Positions 26,301 through 41,300 of a stretch of 64,000 bases of DNA are shown here, piece after piece. The stretch's first letter is position 1, and each line of letters starts with the position of its first letter. The notes beneath the pieces were generated by a model. It was given only the letters and a program-made list of their open reading frames with translations, was not told where the DNA came from and searched no databases. This stretch comes from Oreohelix idahoensis. Its lineage: Eukaryota > Mollusca > Gastropoda > Stylommatophora > Oreohelicidae. The position numbers were made by a program, and so were the translations under genes. The stretch spans positions 124,001 to 188,000 of the forward strand of contig JAMPIV010012175.1 of assembly GCA_024509875.1 (NCBI GenBank), read 5' to 3'.

Positions 26301-29300
26301 CACCTCTTTTCTAAGATTTCTATTGTTAGCTGTAGCAACTCTTTTTTACTCTTCTCTCGACGCTTCAGCAATTCCAAAAGTGTGCTGTGGACAACAAGCA
26401 GACAAAATGTCTGAACCACCAATCACTTTAAAAAACAAACAAACATTTAAAAGATACTAACCTCTCAATACAATGACTAATTCTGGCATGAAACAATTCA
26501 TACTACCAATAACTGCTAGCAAAACAACTAAAATTAAATCAACGACCAAGACGTTAACAGACTTTCATGAATAGAATGCTCTGCATAGAGTAGAAGGATT
26601 GACATGGTATGACAAGATCACTAATGAGAACTCATGACAAGAACTAGAAAAATGCCAGTGGAACATGAGACGAGAAGATACTGGCAGTAGCATACGGGGA
26701 CACATTGAGGTAACCTATTGATAGAATTACGAGCACTCTAAAATAAGCGAGGTAGAGGAAGAATAACAAACATATGAACAAAACTGGTGACACAAACAAC
26801 AGGAATGAGAAGGAATTGCATTCCATGACCTTGAGCTGATGGCACAGGAAGGGCTAAGCTCCTTGGATAGGGTAGGGTAATAATGATGATAACGATAAAC
26901 TTATGGATGGCAACATTAATAAAAAAAAAAACGTTGGCAACTTTACAAATAATATTTTTTTTTAAAACATGTTGGCAACCCCCCCACAATTTTACAAAAG
27001 AAAAGCCACGTTGGTAACTTCCCCCCCCAGTGAAAATCAATAAACCTATTCAACAGCTAATTTAATGGTCAATCACATGCAGCAAAAAATATACTCACAG
27101 GTGCTTCTGTGATGCAGGGTGATAATAAAAAGGTCACGAGCAGCAAAAATACTTACAGGGTCTTCTGTAAATCACGACGCAATTTGAGCATTTTTTCATA
27201 TGAGACCTCATCATTCTTGCGATTCTGGAGCAAAAATGATGAGTTGATATTACTCAAGTCTGTATAAACAGTATCAATCTTCTAAACTTTACTCCTACAT
27301 TGTATCATTAGCAAACAATATGCAAATATGAAACATGTAGTTTACGAGGTCTGGTCAAAAAGTATCCGACCTTTTTTTTTTCGGGGAAAAGTTTTGAACA
27401 GTGGTATTGCATTAAATTTTGCCAAAAGCTCGGTGATACCCAAGTAGAAACAATTCGAAAGATTCAACAAGCTTTTGGCGATGAAGCCATGAGCATTACA
27501 CAAATTAAGGAGTGGTACAACCGTTTCAGAGATGGCCGCACATCGGTGCATAGCGAGCCACGTTCCTGTAGACCATCAACAAGCCGAAACGATGAGGTCA
27601 TTCACAAAGTGCGGTCTCTGGTCATGCAGAACCGCCGTATCACCATCCGAGAACTTACACACAAGGTGGGGATAAGCCACGGTTCAGTACAATCCATATT
27701 GACGGAGGATTTGAACTTGCGAAGAGTGTGCGCTAAATTCGGACCTGTGGACAACGCGAACTTGGCAGCTGCATCACGACAATGCACCCGCACATTCTTC
27801 GCATCTGATTCAGACTTTCTTGGCAAAACACAAGACCTCTGATTAGTCAGGCTCCATACTCTCCTGACATGGCTCCTTGTGATTTCTGGCTGTTCCCCAA
27901 GCTGAAAATACCGCTGAAAGGGACCCGATTTGAGTCACGAGAAGACATTATGATAAATTCGGCGGCCGAGCTATACTCCATTCCCAAAGAGGCCTACCTG
28001 AAAGTCTTCCAAGCATGGCGGGACCGCTGGGAGAAGTGTGTGCAGTCCCAAGGAGATTACTTTAAAGGGGATTAGGGTTTCAGACTTCCAGGTGAGTGAT
28101 TGTATTTTTCCTGGCCAAAGGTCGGATACTTTTTGACCAGACCTCGTATTTGTTCTAATTACGAGAATCCCATAACTTGTGACCATTCAAAAGTCATAAA
28201 GATATGCAGAAACTTCAATTTAAATATGTAACTTTCTTGCCGTGAACTAATTTTAGGTATAGCTTAAAAATTTACCTTTCTAGTCTGCATTTTTTCTGTC
28301 CTTCTTCGGAATGCAACGTATGGGTTATTCGTGGTGGTCCCATCTCTTTTTTCACTTTTTACTGTTGCAATCAACGGCCTTTGCTAAGACGGGGTAAGAA
28401 AAACAAAAACAAAGTAAAGAAAAACAAAAGTATAAAAAGAGCACATTCAAATACCATTGGACATTAATAGTTCTATATCTTTCCTGATTTTTGTCAATAC
28501 CCAACTTTCATAAATGGGTGCTTCCGTGGAATAGAAGGACTGAAATGGTATGACAAGAGAGCTAACGCGGGAACTGAAGACAAGAACCAGACAAGTACCA
28601 GTGATACAAAAGAGAGAAGACTAGAACTGGATACGGATATGATGGATAACTTTCCATCTCAAAGTGCTATAGACATCATTAAAGACAAAAGCATGTCTTG
28701 AATGCTTAAATTGGAATTCATACCACACACGTATACATGGATTATAATATCACATCTCACACTATAAATATCAATTAACATCAAGAACTGAAAATATTAA
28801 TTCACATCTCGCACGGAATGTATCACACTAGACACACAGTTTTACAACTCCCATAGGATTGTATCAAAATGTATATTAATTTTCATTTACCATTTTCAGT
28901 CGTTTGTTCAACCAGTAATCATAAACTGCTATAATTAGATCGTCATCTTCTTTCAACAGTAGTTTGGCTTCTTGAAGTGTCACCACCTGATTAAATCAAG
29001 AGAAACAACAAAGATAATCATTTCAAAACAGCAGTAAACAGAATCATACAAACTCAACCATGTACAGAATAATTACCCACGAAAAAGCAGAAGATGGAAA
29101 GTTTCAATCAACTGTTTCTGAATGCATCCCACTTAGCTATTTCAACATTTTTTTTAAAAACCATCAGTGACACCAATCATTGTTGTAATGTTATTTCAAC
29201 ATTTTGTGTAACTTATATCAATGATTCTCAAATTATCAGAACTGGCATACCATCTTTTTCCCCCTCAGTATGCAAGGGACCAGGGGCAAATGCGTGGATA

Positions 29301-32300
29301 AACCATATTCTAACAGCCAAACGTGTGGATAAACTATATTCCCATAGCCAAATGTGTGGATAAATCATATTCCCACAGCCAAATGTATGGATAAATCATA
29401 TTCCCACGGCCAAATGTCTGGATAAACCATATTCCCACAGCCAAATGTGAGGATAAACCATATTCCCAGAAGATTCTCACTGCTTACCCTGTCCCCCATG
29501 TGTGACGTGGTTAATCTACAGAAGCAACTGCTATGAATTTCAGATTGTACAGCTTTGAATTAGCAACTCTGGGAAGGTTAAGGCGGCCAGTGTGATGCTG
29601 ACCACATCACCCCTAGTCTGCCGAGCATGATGCTGACCACATCACCCCTAGTGTGCCAATGGTCAGGAAAATATGGACCTAACACCATATTCCCAATATG
29701 CCTCTATGGGCGTGTAACAGGATCCGTTACCTTTCTTTACCTTACAGCTTTGGATTAGTGCACACACTCTTTCCTCTCTCTCTTTCATTACTAATATCAA
29801 TGTCAGATACCTGCTGTCCACTGCCCTTTTCTAATCTGTCCATCATCTCCTCAAACTTGATTGGAGTGATCTCCATCTTCTTACTCTGTTCATTCAGCCA
29901 TAAGTCATCGTCGCTGTCCATGTCATAGTCCGGTATCTCTTGATCCATATTGAAGGCTGAACAAAGTTCACAAAAACAACAATGACAATACCTTAGTTTG
30001 CGAGACTAATGTAGTGTGAAGAATACTGATCTGTAGTGTGAAGAATACTGATCTGTAGTGTGAAGAATACTGATCTGTAGTAATGAAGACTGTGTTCCAA
30101 AGGGTATGTGTAGTTATATACGTATAATTATACCTGTATATGTGTATGTATGTGTGTGTGTACACATATATATAAAATTATAAAGGTTACAATGATTGAT
30201 AAACTAAAAGACAGACAGTCAAAAAGACAGCAGGATGAGAAAATGAAGAGAAAAGAAGTGCATATGTATATCATTTTAACTGAGAAGTGCCGGACAAGCT
30301 AATTTCACATTCTTCTCAACACAAAAATCAACTCATGTTAATGGACTGTAACCCAAAAGTCCCTATCAATAACATCTGTATGGGCACCATTGTTCTGAGG
30401 AAGAACACAGCTTCCTTAGCCTGCATAAAGCCCAGATCCCACAAACTGAAATAACCCCCACTGGGCTAAAGGTTAAGCAGAGAGTCAGCCAAAGCAGGTA
30501 TAAACAACAGACCAACACAATGAAGCCGTCTGTACTGCCTTCCGATGCAACACACCAGAAATGTTACAAAAATGAATAATCACAGAAGGCAACATATTCT
30601 GTGTGCACAGAACAATGGTGTCCATACCTATGTTAATGATGTTTGTTATGGTAAAGGTGTTATATGAATACCAGAAATAAACATCTTCTTACCAAAAAAA
30701 ATTAAGTATTACATGGAGGGACGTTGGGGGGTCACCCAATGTATCAAATCTTAAACATGTATCAAACATTAAATAAAATATAATATGCATTTAAGATAAA
30801 AATGTTCTTAGTAACTGTAGACAATTCTATTCATATATGTCTACTGTGCTTCAGAAGTCTGCTCATGATTTTTTTTCCTACTGCTTTACATTTCTTATTT
30901 TTTGCGTTCAATTTTCTCTTCTGAATTGTGTTCTGTTCCAGCATGTCTTTTACCCTGCAGGTTCAAGAACAAGGACTACCATGTGATGCTAGAAGATGCC
31001 CTCTTTAATGAATGTCCCATCCACTTTCATACTTCCTCACTATTTGTAAAATGTATCTAGTTTCATCCCTCAGTTCGATACCGACAATAAGAGAGAAAGA
31101 AGAAAGACAGGATGATCCCTTGAATCCACTATGACATTTCCTCAACTCCAGTACTTCCCCACTTAGTTCTACAATGCTGATTCTGGAATATCATTTTAGT
31201 CCTGCCATTCTGTTTCATATCTGGCAGACGCTGGAGCTGGGTTAGCCATGTCCTCAGAAGAGACTCCGATGCCATCACAAGAACAGCTATGCTATGGACC
31301 CCTGAAGGAAAACGAAAGAGAGGCCAACCAAAAACAACTTGGCGGAGGACTGTGGAGGCTGAGATGCAAAGAATGAACCAGAGTTGGGGCACTGTACGAA
31401 GGATGGCCGCCGACCGAGCAAAGTGGAATCAATTTGTTGTTGCCCTACAAGACGCCACCAGGCGTAATGGCCACTGACTGCTTTGACGGTCGGCGGCTAA
31501 GAATCAAAGAAGAAGAAGATTCTGTTTCTGCCAAACACACCTCCAGGCATTATCTGAGCCAATGAAGCTGATTCTCCACAAACATTACTTAGAAGTAATT
31601 ATTCATCATCTTTTGTAAACATTTCTGAGTAAATTCCACTTATGATAAAACACACCCTAATTACATTTCTAATTAATTTCCACTTATGATAAAACACACC
31701 CTAATTAAATTATTAAGTAACTTCCACATATGAAAAAAAAACGCACCCTGTATATGGATGTACTGTTTTGATGGTTTGTAATTGTCTGGATACAGTGTAC
31801 AGTATCGATCCGAAATGTCCTGCACTTCTGGAATAGGGATAACCAATGCCTCTGAGGATCCATAGACCTGCTGTGCCGACAAGGCCCTCTGGAGATGGTG
31901 TTCCTATTGAGGTTAAAAAAAAAAAAGACGGGGGTTAAAAGTGTGCATAATAAACTACTTACTGGAAAAAAAAGTGCAAAAAAAACGCACTGAAACTTTG
32001 TAAATTAATTTGATTGTTATGCTGCCCCATGAAGGTTAAAGGAAGGAGGTGTCTGAGGAGATAAATAAAGAAAAAAGACTATTATAAGGTTGTGCATGAA
32101 AGTGGCAATCTCATCATGTAATAAAACTGATTTAGAAACCAATGGTACTAAAGCATAGGGGGCTTTTACTGATGAGTCCATTCTCTGTAGGAGTTAAAAA
32201 AAAACAGAAATTAATGAATGAATGATTGCTTGGACAGTTGGGTTTTCAGATCAATCTGGTTTTAAAACGATACAAGAAAATGCAAGTTGTAGTGTTGTTC

Positions 32301-35300
32301 TCAAGTGATGTGCTCCCATGTGAAAGACACATCACACAGTGCTAACTATTCATCGAGCTTTGCTGACGAGAAACCCTGTGCTGCATAATACTGCTTTGTC
32401 AGACGCCTTATCACATAGCTGTTATGTAACACAGGGCTTTTCTCCAAATTCCAACATACTGTTACCATTTTAAACACATTTAATTTTTGTTGAACGTGCA
32501 GTTAGAAAGATGATTGATGGTATTCAGCGTTACCTTCTTATGTGGTAATACAGACCCTTCCAGAAATTCATCTTTGTTTTCCTTTGCACTCCTTATGGAG
32601 CAACACTGCAGCTGGTCAAGAAGGAAATCTGCACAAAGCAGTTACATTCTCCTGCAGCTGTAGCAATTTGTTTACGTGGTGAGGTTGCCAGCACCACAAG
32701 CAAACCTTGTGTGACATACCTGAGGGTGCAGTAGTCCCATTCTTTCTTTGTATCTGTACAGACTTCCAGGAACTACACTGGGCCCTCCAGGAATTGCTCA
32801 GCTATAATGTTTTTGTTTCATAAATATTTGTAAGGCCTCAACCTATCACTATATCTAATGTGCAAGGTGTATATCATACCTGACTAATAACACCAATATT
32901 TATGCTATTCACAGATGCATGGGGGCATATCTGGAGTCATCCTTATATGACCATCAGCTATGCACAATGCTATAGTATGTAGATTTCGGTTGTGAACCTC
33001 TGTCAGTGAGGCAATTACACCCTCATTGATTCTTGAAATCATCCACACTTCCAGGGATTCTTCCCTTCTTCCCCCCGTGAATAATGTTGTGAACGCAACA
33101 TCGCACACTAAGCTTGGAGAAGTCACTTGAGCCCCAGATGTAACTCTGGCTTTTACTTAGTTGCCCGCATGCAGGAGGATCTCACTATGGACCTTATGAT
33201 AGGCAGGGGGAGCTGAGAAGTGACTGTGTAGGACGTGACAGTTCATTGGGAGAGCCCAGAACCAGATGACAGTATTTTAGCTCTGCATATTTGGAGATTC
33301 TCTGTATAGAATCTCAGAGAATAATCCCCCTTGCCCTACAAGACGCCACCAGGCGTAATGGTCACTGACTGCTTTGACGGTCGGCAACTAAGGATCAAAG
33401 AAGAAGAAGAATATTTGGAGAGAGCCCCCTTGGATGGCAGGGTATGTACAATATGCCACATGCTTCTTCCTCCTAGCTTGGGACCAGATGTGATAATCCT
33501 TTAAATGCAAACCAAGCTGGAAAAACTGGGAGCTCATGGCTTCAACTCAACATGTTTCAGAACAGCAGAAAAGCCACAGGAAAAGCCTAGATCTACAGTG
33601 TAGATAATACCAAGGACTCTTAGACCTGGTAATGGCTGCAAATGAGCATAAAGCTCAGCAGCCCAAGTTAAACAACAATGCTATACACAACCATATTTAG
33701 GACATACACAACTTCAATTTTTTAAATCTTTCCTAAATCATTCAACGACATAAATCTAATTTCCAATGTTAACTTCACTACCTGACTTAGAAAACACCAG
33801 CACTTAAAATAAGTGACTTTCTTGTAAGAACCATTGAGGTGATATTCAGTGTACAGCAAAAGTCCAAGAATCTGGATGCTAGAAAACCCGTTCACCTGAT
33901 AATCCAGACTTATTGAATACTTTTTAAAATTTCCGGCCAGAAAAGTGCATACAAACAGTTATTGAATTCATGTAACAGAACCATAGCTTTAGTCTTCAAG
34001 ACGTCATGCATGTGCACATGGTGCAGAATAATCTTATCACAAAGAAATTACAAAGTTGTAAACAAGGTGATATACGAAAGTATTTAAAGGAAACAATAGA
34101 AGCGTCTGCCGATCAAACTAGTGCTCCATCAACAAGCAGTGCAGCAGATGCAGTAGAAGTTGTAAGTATTCCATCCACAAGCAGTGCAGCAGACGCAACA
34201 GAAATCAGGGAATGAATGAATAAATATACTCATTTTGATAAACGAAGCACTCTGTATTTATTGAATAAACCAACAAAATGTGCATGTTCATCTGTTCTTC
34301 CTTAAATTTGAATTTTAAAAGTACTGCATGAGAATCCAGAAAATTCGACCCAACCAAATCTCCAAGCAGTCCGGATTTTTGGACTTTCACTGTACTTTCT
34401 TAAATATTGCAGGGCTATATTCTTTTATCTGAACACCAAAATTTTATGGAAATCAAAAGTTTCTTTCTGCTACTTTGCAATCACAATTTGGGTTACTTTT
34501 AAAACACAATTAGGGCGACATATGACAACTGAAAAAATATGGTTTGTGAAACAAAGCTGTCTCCAAGTATCTTGAATAAAAGGATACAAGTCTGTAATAA
34601 ATTACTATAGCCGAGTTAAATATTTCTTTCCTTAATTTTATAAATAGTTTTATCACATTTTTATTTTGTTAGTTTCTTCAATCTGCATTTGCTTTCTACG
34701 GATGGCATTTGTGCCAACGAAATTGATTTGTCTGAGATCATTTTGTGTGGGACCTTTCCTCTACTTTACCAATGTGTGGGACCATTCCTCTACTTTACCA
34801 ATGTGTGGGACCATTCCTCTACTTTGCTAGCTTTACTAATGTGTGGGACCTTTACTCTACTTTACCAATGTGTGGGACCATTCCTCTACTTTGCTCAGCT
34901 TTACCAATGTGTGGGACCATTCCTCTACTTTGCTAGCTTTACCAATGTGTGGGACCATTCCTCTACTTTGCTAGCTTTACCAATGTGTGGGACCATACCT
35001 CTACTTTACCAATGTGTGGGACCATTCCTCTACTTAACCACCAATGTGTGGGACCTTTCCTTTACTTTAACAATGTGTGGGACCATTCCTGTACTACTAC
35101 CTTTACCAATGTGTGGGACCATTCCTGTACTACTACCTTTACCAATGTGTGGGACCATTCCTGTACTACTACCTTTACCAATGTGTGGGACCATTCCTGT
35201 ACTACTACCTTTACCAATGTGTGGGACCATTCCTGTACTACTACCTTTAACAATGTGTGGGACCATTCCTGTACTACTACCTTTACCAATGTGTGGGACC

Positions 35301-38300
35301 ATTCCTGTACTACTACCTTTAACAATGTGTGGGACCATTCCTGTACTACTACCTTTACCAATGTGTGGGACCATTCCTGTACTACTACCTTTACCAATGT
35401 GTGGGACCTTTCCTGTACTACTACCTTTACCAAAACGCATTCATTACTTTCAGCTCCCCATGGAGCATAGATCATCAGCAAGTACCTTCCAAGTCTTCCT
35501 TCCTGTCCTGTGCCATCCACTCCAGGTCTTTCTAGGTCTTCTTCGTTTCTTTCATGTCTGTCTCCCTCTATTTCTCTGACCCAAGAGATTTCACAAAATA
35601 AGGACTACCTTATAATACTATCAACTAGTTTTTCCAAGGTGTCATCTTCTCACATCCTGTCCTGCTAGTATTTGTTGGCTTCCTTCTATCAGTGATACTG
35701 TCATACCATTTTAATCCTCCTATTCTGTCCAAGTACCATTAATGAAAGTCTGTAACTTTTTTGTTGTTTTTATTCTTCTCAATGCGTTAGAGCCTCAACA
35801 TTTGAGTACAAGATTTGTTCTTCATGTCTGGCTTGATTTCTTTGATTTCCATATAAATTTCCCAATGCAATGAATGTAGTACCTTTTTTTCTTATTTTGA
35901 TTATAAAGCAGTTCCTGCAACTTTGTCTTTATTAGACATATGTATGAGCTCATTGTCTCATCCCTGAGTATTTTTAAAGCCAACGTTGTGACCTCTCATC
36001 AAGTATTCTCACTCCGTCCTGCACCTGGTTTGCGGCACTAAAGGACAGAAGAGCCAGGTTGTCGGCAAAATCTAGATCCACAAGCTCTTTTGGCACAGTT
36101 CACAGAATTCAATTTCTGTTTCATAATCCAGTCAAGAGCATGTAAGGAGAGAAATTGTGTTACGAAGCATCCCCTGAGCACTCCAGTTATCCAAGAGTTC
36201 AGTAAGTTGTATCTCATGAATAAATGCTACATTTCATGCCCTCATGTTTTCTGTATCAGAAATCTTGAAACTGATGACCTATTATGCAGTTCCTCTTAAG
36301 TTCATTAACCTTTAGCACGCTGGAGTCACAAATTTGCGACCATGGAACTCTATGTTCTGACCGCTGTTGCGACATTCTTTTATCGTCAGTTTCCTGCCTT
36401 ATAATATGTGTACACCTGATACCACCACCGGATGTTTAGATTTAATCTTCTGTGCAAGAGAGTTCACTTCCGATTTCGATGTTTATCTAATGACGGTTGT
36501 ATTCGCGTTAATTTTTTGTGATTTTTTTTTAAATCGACATCAAACAAACTTCTATTTTCACTGAAATTGTCATGGATTCTGACTTCCAATGACGAGGAAT
36601 TTGTTGGCATTACTAGCGCTGATATCGGTTCCCAGAATATGGGTGATTGCGGAGATGAGGAAAAATAGAGTTTGCCTAGCGTTGTTGACGATAATTTTGA
36701 TGAAGTCAGGTTAGTGAACAGAAAGGGCAAGATGCGGGTGCCTCATCCCATTTTTTCATCTTTCCATTCCTCTCTTCCTATCACATCTAACATATACACC
36801 AACAAAACTTATATCATCATATTCGTCATTCATTTATTTATATACATTCCAAAAATTATAGCAATTGAACAAGAAACAAAAAAACTATTGACGTTACAAG
36901 TCACCCACTATAAAAACGGGGGCGTTGTGAAATAGGACCCAGCTACAGGGCACATTTCCGAAATTTTTACCCAGCGTGCTAAAGGTTAGCCTAATTTACC
37001 ATAGTTAGCCATATGCTATTTTGTGTTTATTGGCAGCTGTAGCGCAAATTATGAAACGTAATAAAGTAGGGTGTTCATATGCTGAATTGTCTGCAAATGC
37101 ATTTACTTCATATTCCAAGCTGCATACAATTTTATCACAAATTAATAATCTACTATACCAGTGCTCAGCAACCTTGTTTACCTCACAGCACACTTAAGCC
37201 CCTTCAAAATTCCACGGCACACTATAATTTTTGAGAAGTTGGGCATGGTAATCATTTTAAAACTGGCTGCAATCATCAGACAATTCTCTAACACTTTTTG
37301 TGATGGCCTGGGCAATCATTAGACAACGCTCTAACTTTTTGGGATGGCCTGGTGCATGATGAAAATTCAACTTATTTACAAAATTAGAATGGGAGAAGAT
37401 CGGCTACCACGACAAGCATGGGAAACTAAGCGCCAGGGATCCAGACCTCCAGGACGACCCAGAGTCCGATGGGAGGACAACAATAGACAATCTTTGAAGG
37501 ACCAAGGACTAGAATGGAACCAGGCCAGGAGGAAAACAGCTGATAGGATAGTATGGCGCTCTCTCTTCCAAACCTCTACACCTCATTGCAGAAGAGGAAC
37601 GACTAAATAAGTAAGTAATTTACAAAATTATACGTGTGAGATTCTTTCGTAATATTTTACCATGACATATAATTTTGCATACCACTATATTATGTATTCT
37701 GTTGGTGTCACGGCACACCCGTATGAAGCGGCATGCTGGCTGGCAGCGGAGTACTGTACTATACAACCATTGCCCTATTTAGTTTTTTTGGGGTCTTTAA
37801 GAGAGCAAGAAAGAAGAGATATACTGCGCCCTCAGATATGTCATACAAGATGGCTAATGTGAGGTTGTGCACAGGACTGGCAATCTCATCATATAAAAAA
37901 GACTGCCACAGAAACTACTGCTGTAGGAGAATGTGAATGCTTGGTGCAGGCATCCTGCAAGGGGACACAGCTACAGTGGTAGTGCCATGCTCTATAAGGA
38001 GCACACAGGAATATGATGATACAATTACTGCACTGCAGAAAATCTGCAGGAACTGGTCCATTCATTAGACAGTAGTGGTGAAGATTTGCTGTACATTTGA
38101 TAGTACCCTGAGGTCAGTTTCATTACAGGTAATCTTTGACAGAATGTTGTATGCCGATGATCATAAACAGCGTCTAGCAACACGATATCACTGAAAGAGC
38201 TGACCTGGATCAAGTTGGGGAATGCTGCGTTATAAAAAAATGTTTTGAGGACAAAAACAACCAAAAAGCTACAGACTTTCATAAAAGGATGCTTGCGTAG

Positions 38301-41300
38301 AACAGAAGGACTGAAATGGTAAGACATGATCACTAATGTGGAACTGATGACAAGAACTAGACCAGTGGAACAAGAACTAGACCAGTGGAACAAGAAATGA
38401 GAGAAAGACGCTAGAGATGGATTGGACACACATTGAGAAAACCTGTTGACAGTCATACCAGACAGTCCCTGTTCTGGAATCTTAAAGGTAAGACAGGTAG
38501 AGGAAGACCAAAGAACACATTTAAAATATAACTGAAGACAAGACATGATGGGGGTGAAGATGTGAAAAGACTGTAAGCTGATAAAGAAGAATGTATGTGT
38601 CTACAGAGAAGAAACCAAAATTGAAAATATGTCTTTCATTCCATTTTTTTTCTCAACACTTCTGTATACAAAGTCAATTCCTGCAGACGTTCAAGCCTCA
38701 CAAACAGGCCTTAACAGCTGTTTCCTTAAACCTTATGTGCACGCCTCAATTTATTATTATCAATATAGTTTTGAGTGCATAATTTGGGCAGATGTGCACA
38801 TAACTTTTTTTCATAAAAGCCTGCAGTTAAATTTTAAAGCTACATACATTACATGTTTGGTTCTTATTATTTAATGGTGTATTATTTTTTTCCATGGCAT
38901 TCTGCTGATAATGGCAATGAAATATATATTCCTACTTATAATCAGTGTCCACTGTTGTTCACATGAGTCTCGGAGGAGACAAAGAATAGGACTACTGTCT
39001 CTTCAGACATTTTGTAAGATGCGACTAACATGAGGTTAGCAACCTCATCATGTAAAACATACTGCTACTGAATCCACCGCTACAAGAACACATACATGCT
39101 TTTGTGCACTCCCGTGCTCCACAAGGAGCAAAAAAGAAAATTATGATGACTTATAATCACAATGGAGATGAAATAAACAAATTATAGTCATATAATCTTA
39201 TTCCTGATGATAGCATTACAAGGCAGTCCTTGTTCTGGAATCCACAGGGAAAGAGAGACAGAGGTAGACCCACAAACACACAGAGAGAGAGCTGGATACT
39301 GAGGTGAAAATGATGAGGAAAGCATGTAAAGAACTTGAGCGGATGGCACGGGACAGGAAGACTTGGCATGTGTTTCTTGAAGGCCTATGCTCCTTGGGGA
39401 GTATTGATTGATTGAATGTTATTCCTCACAATAAGGAAAAGAAAGGCAACTACAATAAATCTGAATAATACAGTTTAAATAAAATAAACGTTACAGATCG
39501 TTCACGACTTGTGACCACTTGTACTTCATTCCACAAGTAGTGTACACTTATGTTATAGTTTGTACACTGTACTACGCTACTATAAACAAAGAATACAATT
39601 AGTTGATATGTATATAGCAAAAGATACATACATTTTAGCATAGGGGCATGTTACTTGTTAACATATCCTTACAGTTCATATTGTCTATAGTGGTTTCTGA
39701 CACACTTCGACTTAAGAAGGAGTTGTTGGAAAGAAACCGTCGTTAAGAGGAAGACTACTACCTGTACATTTACCTAATGACAACAGAATAATGACAACAT
39801 AATGACAATGACTAAACATTTATGCGTCTGCCACAATTCTCTGTGAAGTATTCATTTTCTAATCCTTGATGAAAACCAGTGTGGCTGACACTTTGGTATT
39901 TCTGTCTTTATCAACATACGGCAAGAATTATGGATTTTGATATAATACCAAAGGTTTTTTTAGGCTTACGAAGAGAAAACGCAATGGCTTTTCCAGACGT
40001 TCCTATAACCATTTCAAACACAACTCCAGGACTTAAGGTGTAACAGAAACGACACTAAGAAACTTAAGACATTTTAAAAATTCACAATCAGTTCTTCCAG
40101 GTCTTCCCAATTATTATTACGATTAAAGTCAGGCTATAAATAAATAGGAAAAAATAAAAAGAAACAAACTTGCACAACCAGTCTCTTAAATTATCCTTTA
40201 AAATTACGATTCCTTCAAATCAATGTGGAATAGATGACAAGATCACCAATGTGGAACAGATGACACAATAACCAATGTGGAACAGATGACACAATTACCA
40301 ATGTGGTACAGATGACACGATCACCAATGTGGAACAGATGACACAATCACCAATGTTGAACAGGCGAAAAGATCACCAATGTGGAACAGGCGACAAGATC
40401 ACCAATGTGGAACAGATGACAAGATCATCAGTGTGGAACAGACGACAAGATCATCAGTGTGGAACAGACGACAAGAAATAGACATGTGCCAGTGGAATAG
40501 AAGATGATAAGTAGACATTGGCGATAGATCGGACACACAGTGAGAAAACTTACTGGTATCATTCATTATCAGATGATCAGAGCTAGACAAATACCAGTGG
40601 AAAAAAGAAGATGACGCTGGCAATGGATAGGACACACATTAAGGAAACCTACTGATATCATTACAAGGCAGTCCTTGTTCTGGAACCCTTAGGGTTAGAA
40701 AGGTAGAGAAATACTAAAATTTAAAAAGCATGGGAAGAGAAATGGAGACAGATATGAAAGTGGTAAAAAAGACACACAGATACCTTGTGCAGACAGCACA
40801 AGACAGGAGGGACTTGACATGAATTTATTGACTGCCTCAGCCCCTGAGGAGTTGAAGGGGAAAGAATAATTGTACCAAATGCTGGACTTCACCAAGTCAG
40901 CAGAATTATTATACTTCAGCACTCGCTGCTTTCATCTCTCTTAAACTAAGCAGACTATAGCAGGCTTCTCTCATTCATATTGTTTATAGGGAGCCGCGCT
41001 AGCGTAGTGGTTACAACACCGCTCTGGCGACCGGGTGATTCAGGATCAAGCCCGGGCGAAGGCATTTGAGGATTTTTCGTCGACCGGGAATTGGACTGGA
41101 TTAACTCGAGACCTGGCGAGGACATTTGAAGGAGTGTCGTCGGCCAGGGATTGGCGGCTCCTGAGCCGACCCAGCTCTAATGGGTACCTCCGAAATCGGC
41201 AAGTATCTGCCTGAATGGCGAGGGACACCTGTCTCTGTACAAGAAAAGGGATACTCATGTAAAATCAATGTCAGGTTAGACATTAACAATAACCTGAGAT

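Noticed and set aside
35030..35520. Minus-strand repetitive open frames
   Set aside because: Same 36-bp array read backwards.
34689..35579. Long plus-strand open frame of almost 300 codons
   Set aside because: It is the 36-bp minisatellite read in frame. The other frames and strand are open as well, so it is not a gene.
40988..41060. Candidate tRNA gene (A and B boxes)
   Set aside because: Followed by a SINE body and poly-A, flanked by target duplications, and repeated at 56886 and 43504. It is a SINE head, not a tRNA gene.
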